A stretch of 64,000 nt of DNA, taken from NCBI RefSeq assembly GCF_000367365.1, contig NZ_BARF01000084.1, positions 62,001-126,000 on the forward strand, in the 5' to 3' direction. Shown here piece after piece: positions 1 to 8,228 of the stretch. The first letter of the stretch is position 1, and every line of letters begins with the position of its first letter. The position numbers were made by a program, and so were the translations under genes. This DNA is from Streptomyces prunicolor NBRC 13075 (GTDB taxonomy: Bacteria > Actinomycetota > Actinomycetes > Streptomycetales > Streptomycetaceae). The notes beneath the pieces were generated by a model, which searched no databases, had not been told where the DNA came from, and saw only the letters and a list, made by a program, of their open reading frames with translations.

Positions 1-1464
1 CCCCAGCTGCTGGGCGATCGTCCCGATCGTCGCGAAGATGTTCCCGACCGCCGACTGGCCGGAGGCGGTCTTCAGGAATGCCGCGACCTGCCCGGTGATC
101 GTCTGGATGTTCGCGAGGAACCCGGCGCCGACGTTGCCGGCCGCCGAGAACACGCTGGACAGGATCGAGCCGACGTTCTGCGCGATCCCGCCGAGCTGTT
201 GGAAGACCGTGAGCGCGTTCTGGATCCACGTCAGCCCGCTGCCTGCCTTGGTGGCCCGTTCCAGGAACGCGGCGAGTTTGTTGGCGACGCCGTCGATCGC
301 GCTACCCAGGCCGGTGAACCCAGGAAGGGTCGACCGGGTGAAGTTCGCGACGGCGGTCAGCAGCCGCTCGATGCTGTCGGACCTGATCCCGGCGATCTCG
401 GTCTTCAGCCCGGCGAACACGCCCTGGACGAGCTTCACCGACGCCGACGACTTCGCGAACTCAAGCGCCGACGAGGCCAGTCGGCCGAACTCGGCCGAGA
501 CGGCGGTCATCCCCGTCTTCAGGGGCCCGCCGAGGGCGTTCGCCGCCGCCTCGATGTCGCCTTTCAGCGGCTTGAAGAACGCGCCCTGCACGCTCGCCTT
601 CAGGGCGTCGAATGCGGGCTTCAGCGCCCGTACTTCCTTCGCCGCTGCCTGGGCCGCCGGGGACAGCCCCTTGAGGGCGGTCTCGAACTGCTTCGCGTTG
701 CCGGTGAGCGCGGTCGAGAACGCCTTGCCTACACCGTCCAGGGCGAGCTTCAGCGTGCCCATCACGGCCTGGAGGCCGAGGAACGCGGCCGGGGCCGCCG
801 CCACGATGCCCACCGCGGGGGCGAGCGCGCCGACCAGCGTCGCCACGCCCTGCGCGGCGCCCGCCACCGCGATACCGATCGCCCCGAACCGCAGCCCAGC
901 CGCCAGGGTCCGGCCGATACCGCCCGCTATCCGGCTCAGCCCCGCGAGGGACCGCGTGAACCGGTTGGTGTCGACGTCCGCGTTGACGCGGACGTTGGGC
1001 GCGTTGTGCGCCCGTATGCGGGAGTCGAAGTCGTCGAGGTCGGGGACGACCCGGATCGACACCTCTTCGTCAGCGAGAGCGGCCCGCAGGCGGGCCATGA
1101 ACACGCTGACGTCCGGCGCCACCGGGATGTTCAGCGAGTCGATCCCGTTCAGCCCGGCCAGGAGCCGGGCATCGAACCGGGACAGGTCCGGCGAGACCGG
1201 AATGTCGATGGAGTCCAGGTGCCGCAGCTGGCGCAGCAGCGAGGCGTCGAACCGGGTCAGGTCCGGCTCTACCCGGATCTGCACCGAGACGGCGCGGAGG
1301 CTGTCCTGAAGGTTCCGCCGGATCTGCCGCGCGATGCCGTTCGTGGCCCGGTTCAGGGCCGCCTGGATCCGCTGCCCAAGCTGCTGCGCGTCAGCGACAA
1401 CCCCGGTGTCATCGAGGTCGATCGTTATGCGAGCTGAGCCGTAGTCCTCGTCCTCGCCGGCCAC
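1..1464 (-). CDS. Tail tape measure protein, N-terminal part (runs off the left edge)
   Basis: The frame is open for 488 codons from a GTG at 1464 to the edge of the window, so the C-terminus is missing. The start could also be a little further in, because the GTG sits at the foot of a hairpin and has no clear Shine-Dalgarno. Residues 1-170 carry repeated short units of the type (V/I)xPDLxxFDxxL, then long Ala/Gly-rich hydrophobic and amphipathic helices. This is the usual make-up of tape measure proteins, which set tail length and fill the tail tube. Position supports the call: it directly follows the frameshifted tail chaperone pair. Confidence 0.85.
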   Translation of the reverse strand, partial: MAGEDEDYGSARITIDLDDTGVVADAQQLGQRIQAALNRATNGIARQIRRNLQDSLRAVSVQIRVEPDLTRFDASLLRQLRHLDSIDIPVSPDLSRFDARLLAGLNGIDSLNIPVAPDVSVFMARLRAALADEEVSIRVVPDLDDFDSRIRAHNAPNVRVNADVDTNRFTRSLAGLSRIAGGIGRTLAAGLRFGAIGIAVAGAAQGVATLVGALAPAVGIVAAAPAAFLGLQAVMGTLKLALDGVGKAFSTALTGNAKQFETALKGLSPAAQAAAKEVRALKPAFDALKASVQGAFFKPLKGDIEAAANALGGPLKTGMTAVSAEFGRLASSALEFAKSSASVKLVQGVFAGLKTEIAGIRSDSIERLLTAVANFTRSTLPGFTGLGSAIDGVANKLAAFLERATKAGSGLTWIQNALTVFQQLGGIAQNVGSILSSVFSAAGNVGAGFLANIQTITGQVAAFLKTASGQSAVGNIFATIGTIAQQLG

Positions 1465-1508
1465 CGGGCAACCCCGCTTTCGCGTGTGGTTGCCCGGCCC
1501 TGAACCAG
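1464..1508 (-). promoter_or_regulatory. Late control element before the tape measure gene
   Basis: Read on the minus strand, CTGGTTCAGGGCC (1508-1496) is followed directly by a hairpin with 10-bp perfect arms (1488-1497 and 1464-1473), and the tape measure GTG comes right after it. The same motif occurs before the capsid, major tail and tail chaperone genes. Whether it acts as promoter, RNA processing site or translational control cannot be told from sequence. Confidence 0.6.
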
Positions 1509-1561
1509 TCGGCTCCGGCCACCCCTTACGACCTGGGGTAACCGGCTTTCAAGACTATCTG

Positions 1562-2316
1562 CTAGCGGCCTCTCAGCCGCGCATCCTCACTGGCCATCGC
1601 AGCCATGAGGGCCTGGGCGTCGTTGACATTCATCGCGGCCGCTCTCGGCCGCTCAGACGCCCCCGTACGCGCCCGGTAGCCCTTCGGCGGCGCGTACAAC
1701 TCAGCCCGCTTCCGGGCCCGTTCGCTGTCGTCTTTCGCCCCGGCCTCGATCTGCGCCTCGGCCGCGTTGAGCATCCGCTTCAGCGGCCACTCGTGCGGGT
1801 TGATGCCCTGGAGGGCGAGGGCCCCGTCCCAGGCCTCCCACCAGGCCGCGACCTGGGCGCAGAGCCTGAAGACGACCCAGTAGGGCGGTTCCCACCCCCG
1901 TACAGCTCCACCGTGAATTCGAGGATCTCGGCGACCGCCCGCGTCGGCAGGCGCACCGCGTCGCGGACGACGGCGCCCGGGTGCTTGGCGGCGAAGGCCT
2001 GCGCCTCGTCGCCGTCCTGGAACGACTCCAGGACCTCGCCGCCCTTGACGACGTCCAGGCGCAGGAACAGCTCGGACGTCTCGGGCAGCATCTGCCGGGC
2101 CAGGAATACCCGCACTGCCCGCATCGTCTTCCGCAGGGCCGCGGGGTCGGCGTCTTCGAGGTTCTCCAGGTCGACGCCCTTCGCCTTCTGCGCCTCGCTC
2201 AGTTCGGCGTACGCGTCGACGAACTGGTCCCCCATGACCTCGGGCTCGAACTCAAGCTCGTAGGGGCCGACCTCGACGACGTGGGGCTCGGTGTACAGCT
2301 GGATCGTCTTCCGCAC
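1562..2316 (-). CDS. Tail assembly chaperone, frameshifted long form (gpGT-like)
   Basis: Reading starts at GTG 2316 (AAGGA eight bases upstream), slips back one base at the run of five G plus GGT at about 1894-1899, and continues in the -1 frame to a stop at 1562, giving about 251 residues. The -1 frame extension is rich in W and acidic/basic residues and looks genuinely coding. It contains an in-frame ATG at 1774 that should not be taken as a separate start. In siphophages a short G and a frameshifted GT protein guide tape measure folding and tail assembly, and they always lie between major tail and tape measure genes, as here. Exact slip codon is inferred. Confidence 0.75.
1780..2316 (-). 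CDS. Tail assembly chaperone, unshifted short form (gpG-like)
   Basis: This is the 178-residue product without frameshifting. Residues 1-140 are a compact acidic domain shared with the long form. The last ~38 residues after the slip site are Ser/Arg/Pro/Gly-rich and look like out-of-frame sequence, which is common for the short form. GTG 2316 is chosen because it has AAGGA eight bases upstream; the ATG a few bases before it is in another frame. Confidence 0.75.
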   Translation of the reverse strand: MRKTIQLYTEPHVVEVGPYELEFEPEVMGDQFVDAYAELSEAQKAKGVDLENLEDADPAALRKTMRAVRVFLARQMLPETSELFLRLDVVKGGEVLESFQDGDEAQAFAAKHPGAVVRDAVRLPTRAVAEILEFTVELYGGGNRPTGSSSGSAPRSRPGGRPGTGPSPSRASTRTSGR

Positions 2317-2347
2317 GGGTCATGTCCTTGTCTCCCGCTCCATGCCC

Positions 2348-2360
2348 GGCCCAAAACCAG
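2348..2360 (-). promoter_or_regulatory. Late control motif before the tail chaperone gene
   Basis: CTGGTTTTGGGCC on the minus strand, flanked by 5-bp arms (ATGCC/GGCAT), lies 32 bases before the chaperone start. It is a variant of the motif found before the capsid, major tail and tape measure genes. Confidence 0.5.
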
Positions 2361-2387
2361 CGGCATCCATGAGAGTAGTCGCACAAC

Positions 2388-2768
2388 TCAGCGGCCCAAC
2401 CGCAGCGCCCGCGCCAGGAAGTTGTTGGGCCGCGTACCGGGGTGCCGTACGAGCCGGGTGAACACCACGTGCCCGTCAACCTCGAACCTGAGCACCCCAT
2501 TACGCCTTCGCGGCCGGATGAGGTGCGGCCGGGTGCCGTTCAGGACGAACAGTGTGGCCGGGTGGTCGCAGGTGATGACGCCCTCCAGGCCGCGCGGGCC
2601 CTCCTGGATGTCCCAGCTGATGTACCGGCCCATCGAGCCAGGCGCCTCCGCCTCGGCGATCCGCGCGACCCGCGCCGTGCGTTCCCGTAGCTTCCGCTCC
2701 ACCCGGCCACCACGCAGGCGTAGCAGCTGCGCGATCCGGCCGCGCTCGATCCGTACCTCAACACTCAC
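2388..2768 (-). CDS. HK97 gp10-like neck / tail completion protein
   Basis: 126 residues from GTG 2768, which overlaps the end of the upstream gene by 11 bases; a longer in-frame start exists but would lie deep in that gene. The first ~45 residues are a basic helix. The C-terminal motif HPGTRPNNFLARAL matches the H-GT-x-PxxFL-xxAL signature of HK97 gp10-like proteins, which act at the head-tail joint or tail terminator. Position between connector genes and tail chaperones agrees. Confidence 0.65.
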   Translation of the reverse strand: MSVEVRIERGRIAQLLRLRGGRVERKLRERTARVARIAEAEAPGSMGRYISWDIQEGPRGLEGVITCDHPATLFVLNGTRPHLIRPRRRNGVLRFEVDGHVVFTRLVRHPGTRPNNFLARALRLGR

Positions 2769-3351
2769 AGTCCGCCTCCGGGCACTTGCAGCCGGGCAGC
2801 GCGATCGTGACACGCTGTTCGACGCCGACGCAGCCGCCTTGCGGGCCGAGGGTCTGCTGGCGGCCGAGGATGTACGGCCGTCCACGCCGCCGTCCTCGTC
2901 CCCCAGTGGCGGCGAGACAGCAAGTGATCGCGTTGAAGACGCCGACGGCATCGATGTGGGTCACGCGGGCAGCCGCCTCGAGTTCCTCGCACGACGGCGC
3001 GCATCCCTCTTCCGTAGGGCCGGGCGCGCACCGCAGCAGCGTGACGACGAGCTCGACCGCCGTCGACAACGGCGGGGTGCAACCTCGTACGTTCTGGGGG
3101 GTGTTGTCCTCGGCGGGGAAGTTCGTCGAGCCGTACATGCGGCTCAGGTTCACGGTGAGCTGACCGCCGACGTCGCCAGTGCACGGGTCGGCGCACTCGT
3201 CCCACGCGGGCAAACCGGGGACGAGGCAGCGTCGGCACGTCGGGCAGCCCGGGTAGTCCTCGATCTGTGTCGCGAGGTCGTCAAGGGTGGCGCACACGCA
3301 TGCAAGGAGGTCGGAGGCGGCCTCGTGGATGGCGAGCGGCAGGAGCGGCAC
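2758..3351 (-). CDS. Cysteine-rich neck-region virion protein
   Basis: 197 residues with about 22 cysteines, including a CPTCRRC knot near residue 37 and CKCPEADCEC at the C-terminus. No family is recognised. It sits between the head-tail adaptor and the gp10-like gene, where a head-tail stopper or tail terminator is expected, so a neck role is inferred from position only. It overlaps the next gene by 11 bases, suggesting coupled translation. Confidence 0.5.
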   Translation of the reverse strand: MPLLPLAIHEAASDLLACVCATLDDLATQIEDYPGCPTCRRCLVPGLPAWDECADPCTGDVGGQLTVNLSRMYGSTNFPAEDNTPQNVRGCTPPLSTAVELVVTLLRCAPGPTEEGCAPSCEELEAAARVTHIDAVGVFNAITCCLAATGGRGRRRGRPYILGRQQTLGPQGGCVGVEQRVTIALPGCKCPEADCEC

Positions 3352-3363
3352 GGTGGTCCCTTC

Positions 3364-4173
3364 CTACGGCCAGATCTGGATGCGTGGGCGCTTGAAGTCG
3401 GGGCTGTAGACCCGGCTCGGGGAGGTCTGCCGGTAGGGGTTGACGGCGGTCAGCCACATGTCGACGGCGGGGATGCCGGTCCGCATCTCCGAGTAGATGA
3501 CCGTCGGGTCGGCGAACTCCAGGTCGACGCCCTGCCGGGACAGACGGCTGAGGTTCTTGTTCGACGCGACCTTGCAGCCGCAGCCGCCCGAGCAGTCCTT
3601 GACGAGGTGGCAGACCAGGGCGCTGAACGCGGCGATTGCCGCCTCGTCGAGCGGCAGCCCGACCCGGTAGGTGACGCAGAAGGTGTTCGGGTCGCCGCAC
3701 GGTGCGGCCATGTCCTGGCAGTCGGGCCAGCAGCCGCCGTCTGTACGGACAAGGAGGCCTGCGGAGTCGACTCGGTAGGCGTCCTGGGGCAGGGTCTCGC
3801 CGTCGACCTGGACGGCCAGGACGTCGTGCACCGGGGCCTCAAGGCGCACTTCGCACAGTTCGCCGCACGAGCAGTCGGACTTGCAGCTGCAGACGCTGGC
3901 GTTGCGCCAGGCCCCGTCGCGGCCGAGGTAGGGGATCCACGGGCCGGCCGTCTGCCAGCGCACGGTCAGCGGGTAAGCGTCCAGGCAGGCCCGGCGGCAC
4001 GGCCGCACGGTGTAGGGGCATGACGGGCCCCAGCGTCGGCCGGACAGCGCCCACAGGATGAACGTCGCGACGGAGCGCTGCCTGTCGATGACCTCCTGGT
4101 CGACGCCCTCGGGGAGGTTGCAGCACACCGGGTCGAACGGCCACGGCTCGCACGGGCCGATACGCAGTGGCAT
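3364..4173 (-). CDS. Head-to-tail adaptor-like protein
   Basis: 269 residues. The arrangement (a short helical N-terminus, a middle beta domain, a helical stretch near residue 185, and a C-terminal GIPAVDMWLTAVNPYRQTSP segment) resembles the head-to-tail adaptors that follow capsid genes in many actinophages. It is rich in cysteine (about 20), like most late proteins here. The adaptor closes the portal and docks the tail; the assignment rests on position and overall resemblance. Confidence 0.5.
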   Translation of the reverse strand: MPLRIGPCEPWPFDPVCCNLPEGVDQEVIDRQRSVATFILWALSGRRWGPSCPYTVRPCRRACLDAYPLTVRWQTAGPWIPYLGRDGAWRNASVCSCKSDCSCGELCEVRLEAPVHDVLAVQVDGETLPQDAYRVDSAGLLVRTDGGCWPDCQDMAAPCGDPNTFCVTYRVGLPLDEAAIAAFSALVCHLVKDCSGGCGCKVASNKNLSRLSRQGVDLEFADPTVIYSEMRTGIPAVDMWLTAVNPYRQTSPSRVYSPDFKRPRIQIWP

Positions 4174-4176
4174 GGG

Positions 4177-4884
4177 TCAGCGCCTCCCGTGCTTCTCGTA
4201 CCGGCACGGGTCGGGGAACCGTTCGCGGATGAACCGGCCGACGGCTCCGTTGGTGAAGGAGTCCGGAGTCGTCGACAGGAACGGCGACGAGGCGTCGAAC
4301 TGGGGGCCGCGGCGGGCAACCTTGACGTCCCGCATCGCAGTGCCGGTGACGCCGTTCAGGACCCCGTACACGGTGCGCTTGTGCACGTCGTGGCCCGGCG
4401 CGGCCTCCAGCGCCCGCAGCATGCCGTCCTTGTGCACGGGGAGCGGCACGTGCAGTTCGAACGACGTCGGATCCTCGTAGCCAAGGTCTGTAAGGAAGGC
4501 GTGCGTCTCCCGCATTGCGGCCACATAGGCGGATGAGCGGGTGCCGTACTGGGCGAACACCTCCCGGACGGGGCCGCGGTGGAGCACCGGGAACGGCGAC
4601 GGCTGCGGGGCCATGACGAAGAAGTCGTCGTTCGCCCACAGGAAGGGGTCCGACACTTCCGGGTGCTCGCACGCGGCGCGTACCGCCGTGGTGGTGTTGG
4701 CATACGCGGGGAGCCCCCGCTGATGGGTGGCGATGTGGGCGGCGCCGGCCGCCCACCATGGCCGGTAGCCGACGATCCAGACATGCCGGTGCGGGAGGTT
4801 GGCCGCCCACGAGCGCAGCGCGTACCGCAGCTGCTCGTTGTTGGCGCCCTCCCTCACCGGCACGACCAGGTCCAAAGGCTCCAT
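4177..4884 (-). CDS. Stealth-family-like sugar (phospho)transferase
   Basis: 235 residues from ATG 4884, which overlaps the stop of the major tail gene by one base (TGATG). Residues 8-30 (EGANNEQLRYALRSWAANLP) and the NDDFFVM motif near residue 90 match the conserved region 2 of Stealth-type hexose-1-phosphotransferases, followed by ELHVPLPVHKDG. Stealth enzymes transfer sugar phosphates to polysaccharides; short phage versions are annotated as glycosyltransferases. Direct coupling to the major tail gene suggests it decorates the tail tube or another virion protein. The catalytic Asp pair is present; the substrate is unknown. Confidence 0.65.
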   Translation of the reverse strand: MEPLDLVVPVREGANNEQLRYALRSWAANLPHRHVWIVGYRPWWAAGAAHIATHQRGLPAYANTTTAVRAACEHPEVSDPFLWANDDFFVMAPQPSPFPVLHRGPVREVFAQYGTRSSAYVAAMRETHAFLTDLGYEDPTSFELHVPLPVHKDGMLRALEAAPGHDVHKRTVYGVLNGVTGTAMRDVKVARRGPQFDASSPFLSTTPDSFTNGAVGRFIRERFPDPCRYEKHGRR

Positions 4885-5576
4885 CACGCCGACATGGAGC
4901 CGCAGAGGACCGGCTGGTACTCGCACGACGGGTTGGGCGGCGGCGTGGTCGTGAGGAAGATACGGCGGTGGCAGTCAGCGCCCAGCGGGGTGAGCATCGG
5001 GCCCGGCGTGCCGGCTGCGTCGACCGGCATGACGTCGTACGGACCGACGCCCCACGAACCGCCTGCACGGGTCGAGCCGGTGATCTGAAGCGTCACCGCC
5101 TCCGAGCCGACCTCCAGATCGCCGAGGAGGCCGTTGCTGATCCACGGCAGCAGGAAGTAGAGCCACTGGCCCTGGGCGCCGTCGGCGCACTCCTCGCCGA
5201 GGACTTCCGCCCACAGTTCGAGGGCAAAGCCCGTCTTGCAGGCGACGCCGCAGGTGTCGACACCGATCGGGGTCCCGTCGTAGCCGAGGACGACAGGCTG
5301 ACCGGTGAGCAGCTCCAGGATCTCCGGCGAGACGCTGAAGATGTTGAGCTCCATGTCGAAGCCCCGGAACGTCGGGCACCCCTTGCGGAAGCCGCAGACC
5401 TTCCCGTTGGCGGCCTTGTACTCGATGTCGTCGCCGTCGTCGACGTTGTTGTTCATCGCGATGCTGCTGAAGCACTCGGCGACGAACGCGTTGTCGTCAC
5501 CGCAGACGGGGTTACCGCACTGGTCGACGCGCGTGATCCGAATGACGTCGGCGTTCGCGATCAGGGGACAGGACAT
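4884..5576 (-). CDS. Major tail (tube) protein
   Basis: 230 residues from ATG 5576, seven bases after AGGAG; a longer in-frame reading upstream lacks a ribosome site. The protein is beta-rich, has several cysteines, a variable middle and an extended C-terminus. It is preceded by its own leader with the late control motif and is placed upstream of connectors, chaperones and tape measure. That location and a private strong leader fit a highly expressed tail tube subunit. No catalytic motif is seen. Confidence 0.65.
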   Translation of the reverse strand: MSCPLIANADVIRITRVDQCGNPVCGDDNAFVAECFSSIAMNNNVDDGDDIEYKAANGKVCGFRKGCPTFRGFDMELNIFSVSPEILELLTGQPVVLGYDGTPIGVDTCGVACKTGFALELWAEVLGEECADGAQGQWLYFLLPWISNGLLGDLEVGSEAVTLQITGSTRAGGSWGVGPYDVMPVDAAGTPGPMLTPLGADCHRRIFLTTTPPPNPSCEYQPVLCGSMSA

Positions 5577-5581
5577 GCCGC

Positions 5582-5618
5582 GACTCCTGGGTGTTGCAGG
5601 AGTCCGGCCCTCAACCAG
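5582..5618 (-). promoter_or_regulatory. Late control element with SD hairpin before the major tail gene
   Basis: CTGGTTGAGGGCC (5618-5606 on the minus strand) is followed by a hairpin with 8-bp perfect arms (5597-5604 and 5582-5589, seven-base loop). The 3' arm holds the AGGAG Shine-Dalgarno of the major tail gene, so the hairpin could hide the ribosome site. Confidence 0.65.
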
Positions 5619-5822
5619 CGACGCAGCACAGTCTAGCTGCGGCGCACGCAACTAGCGGGGCGCCAACAGCGTTCAGGGGAGGTGACGGGCCATCCCGGTG
5701 GCGCACCCAGACGGCCTCGCCAGAACCCATCAACGCCCACGGTCACGTCCGTCTTGGCGCAGGGCGACTCTAGGCCCAGGCGGGCGACGGAACAGCGGTC
5801 CGAGTTCAATGAGCTGCGTGCC
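5619..5822. other. Non-coding gap downstream of a probable moron
   Basis: About 200 bases with no convincing gene in an otherwise packed late operon. No strong hairpin or promoter stands out. It probably came in with the neighbouring membrane-protein gene. Confidence 0.4.
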
Positions 5823-6611
5823 TCACAGGAATCCGTCCCTGTATCCGTCCCTCTCGTCCTCCTGGTCCCGGTGCTGCTGCCGCCTGGAATCCCTACGGTT
5901 CCTTATGAAGTCGACCAGCGGCGCCCGGAATGCGAATACGGCCATCAACGCGGCTGCGACGCTACCCAATGTGATCAAGAACGTCTGCATCGAGTCGATC
6001 CTGTGCGACCACGAGTCGCTCACCGTGAGGTCAATCGTGATGGGCGGCGTCAGCGTGTCGAGCGCCCTATCGGAGTCCCCTTGGTACGTAGTGAGGACAA
6101 GCACAAGCTCATAGTCCCCAGGCTCGCTCGCCGATACGGTCCACTGCCAATTGACGGTGTCACCAGGCTCGGCGATGACCTGTTTCGTCTTGTTATCAGC
6201 AAGGAGCTCAACTTGCACGCTGCGATTGGTGGAGGAGAGCGCGGCTCCCTCGACACCGCCCACCTGGAATTGGCGGGTTTCCACACCTGGGGGAACCGGA
6301 GCCGTCGTGCGCGAGGCGGCCTCTGCCGTGAGACTGATCCGATAAGTCGCGGAGTCATCGACGACTGCCGTAAGACTGGTCCGGTAGCTGAGTGTTCCGT
6401 CGAAGAGCTGCTTCCGGTCATCCACCACCTTGGCCCGAAACACCGCCTGATCAGGACCTGGGTCGACTCCGGCAGCTCCGCAGGCGCCTCCCGGAGAGAG
6501 AACGAGGAACAGGAGGCCGAGTGCGAACAAGAGGGCTGCTGTACAGCCGCATCCGCCAACCCATTCCAACAAACGATCGCCGGCGCCGCGCGTAGCTCCG
6601 GAGTCCCCCAC
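5823..6611 (-). CDS. Two-TM membrane protein with extracytoplasmic beta domain (moron)
   Basis: 262 residues from GTG 6611 (GAGGGGGAGC upstream). A hydrophobic segment at ~20-42 and another at ~215-235 flank a ~170-residue beta-rich domain. The C-terminal tail is strongly charged. The gene has lower GC than its neighbours and is flanked by ~200-bp gaps on both sides, unlike every other late gene. It therefore looks like a later insertion, possibly a lysogenic conversion or surface-change gene. No family is recognised. Confidence 0.6.
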   Translation of the reverse strand: MGDSGATRGAGDRLLEWVGGCGCTAALLFALGLLFLVLSPGGACGAAGVDPGPDQAVFRAKVVDDRKQLFDGTLSYRTSLTAVVDDSATYRISLTAEAASRTTAPVPPGVETRQFQVGGVEGAALSSTNRSVQVELLADNKTKQVIAEPGDTVNWQWTVSASEPGDYELVLVLTTYQGDSDRALDTLTPPITIDLTVSDSWSHRIDSMQTFLITLGSVAAALMAVFAFRAPLVDFIRNRRDSRRQQHRDQEDERDGYRDGFL

Positions 6612-6832
6612 GGTCGCTCCCCCTCATGCCCGTAGACCGCTCTTCGCAGCGGGCCTCACGATCCGTGAGAGGGATTCTTCCCGCCGTGAGCGCCCTCTAC
6701 AAGCCTCCACCCCTCACGAAACTGGACCCTGTGCACCGAGTTGGGAGAGACAGAAAACGGATGCTGGACCGTCACGCGGCGGCAACCTCGTTTCAGCAGG
6801 TCACGGCTCTTCTCCGATTGCCCTATTGCCTG
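6612..6832. other. Non-coding gap upstream of the moron
   Basis: About 220 bases without a convincing gene. Two short hairpins occur (arms CCGCT/AGCGG near 6626-6641 and CTCACG/CGTGAG near 6644-6658). A private promoter for the moron probably lies here but no clear -35/-10 pair could be fixed. Confidence 0.35.
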
Positions 6833-8194
6833 TTAGGCCAGCGCTTGCACCGCTTCCACCCACTGCTTCAGCTCCGTGCTCATGCTGTCGGTGAGGAACG
6901 CGCTGCGGGCGAGCGCGGCGGCGGTCGCCTCGGCGCGGCGGTCGCCGTCGGGGTACAGCTCCTTGACGGCCGCCGCCCAGGAGCGGGCGTCGCTCCGGTC
7001 GATGAACGTCGCCCCGTCGTCAAGGGCCTCGCGCAGGCCCGGGGTCGGGTGCGCGATGACGGGGATGCCGGACGCGAGCGCCTCCACGGCCGCCATGCCG
7101 TACGACTCGTACACGCTGGGGACCAGCAGCACCCGCGTGTGCGCCCACACGTCGCCGCGCATGTCCGACGTCTGCGGGATCACCTGCGTGTTCGGCAGTA
7201 CCAGCCCGGTGACCTGCCGACCGTGCGCGCCGGTCACGCCGAGGAACGGCAGCTTCGGCAGCGCGCGGGCGACCGCCCGCCACGTGTACACGCCCTTGTC
7301 CGAGCTGAGGTTGACCAGGGTGACCCGGTCCCCCGTGGCCGGCGCCCGGTGCTCGTCGGGGACGACGGGCGGATGCACGATGAGGGACGGCGTCCGGTCG
7401 ACCTCCAGGTACCGGGTGGCGAGTGAGGCCCTCACCCACTCCGTGTTGTAGACGATCAGGTCAGGCCCGGCCTGCATCGACCGTGCCGAGTAGTCGTGGT
7501 CGGAGTGCATCAGCAGCACCGGCCGTGCTCCGATCTCGCGCGCCAGGCCGGTAGCGCGTGCCGCGTAGTCGTGGTGCGTCACCATCACCTGTGGACGCAT
7601 CGACCGGAACAGCAAGTCGGCCGCGCGCGGCGCAAGGTGTATGTAGGGGACGCCGTCTACCTCCCACGATGGCGGCGCCTCGGGCATCGACGAGCAGACG
7701 ACGAGGACGCCCATGCCCGCATTCTGGAGGGCGCGCATCATCGTGTGCAGCATCGTTTCTGAGCCTGCGCGCCGGTACGGCACCCCGTAGTGGATCCACG
7801 CCACCACCTTGGTCACCTGCCCGGCGAGCGGGTCGTCCGGCACGACGACTCGGGCCTGCGCCTGCCGGTGGGCGGGCAGCAGCCGGATACATGCCTCTTC
7901 GAACACGCCGAAATCCGCGTCGTAGTGCGGCAGTACGAGCTGCGGCACGCGTCGCAGGTTGGGCATGAGGCGTGCGGCTTGCCGGTCGTCGGCCACCGTC
8001 ACAAGGACGTCGGGGCGGGCGGCCTGCTTGGCCCGCCACCAGTAGCCGAGCGGCCACACCTGCACACCGTCCACCTCGCGCGGGTTCTCCCGCTGGCGGA
8101 CGGTGGTGACGAGATGCACCTCATGTCCGGCCGCCGCCATGGCGCTCAGGTACGCGGGCGGTTCATGCGTCGGCAGGAGTGCCAGGATGCGCAT
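6833..8194 (-). CDS. GT-B glycosyltransferase (GT4-like)
   Basis: 453 residues from ATG 8194; a TTG at 8209, eight bases after GGAGGG, is an alternative start. Two Rossmann-like halves are visible. The C-terminal half has the GT4 pattern VLLVPSVYESYGMAAVEALA then GIPVIA and GLREAL, with the ExxGxxxxEA-type nucleotide-sugar site. Such enzymes move sugars from NDP-sugars to an acceptor. It follows directly on the fibre-like genes and precedes the major tail gene, so virion glycosylation is the simplest role; glycosylation of host surface is possible. Confidence 0.8.
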   Translation of the reverse strand: MRILALLPTHEPPAYLSAMAAAGHEVHLVTTVRQRENPREVDGVQVWPLGYWWRAKQAARPDVLVTVADDRQAARLMPNLRRVPQLVLPHYDADFGVFEEACIRLLPAHRQAQARVVVPDDPLAGQVTKVVAWIHYGVPYRRAGSETMLHTMMRALQNAGMGVLVVCSSMPEAPPSWEVDGVPYIHLAPRAADLLFRSMRPQVMVTHHDYAARATGLAREIGARPVLLMHSDHDYSARSMQAGPDLIVYNTEWVRASLATRYLEVDRTPSLIVHPPVVPDEHRAPATGDRVTLVNLSSDKGVYTWRAVARALPKLPFLGVTGAHGRQVTGLVLPNTQVIPQTSDMRGDVWAHTRVLLVPSVYESYGMAAVEALASGIPVIAHPTPGLREALDDGATFIDRSDARSWAAAVKELYPDGDRRAEATAAALARSAFLTDSMSTELKQWVEAVQALA

Positions 8195-8228
8195 ACCAGG
8201 CGCGCTCAAAGCTGCGTTCCCTCCATGG

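Noticed and set aside
38..1437. Long plus-strand open frames of 400+ codons
   Set aside because: They are antisense to the tape measure gene, Arg/Pro-rich as expected from high-GC shadow frames, and lack ribosome sites.
1562..1774. Separate 70-residue gene after the tail chaperone
   Set aside because: It is the in-frame end of the -1 frameshift product; its ATG has no ribosome site.
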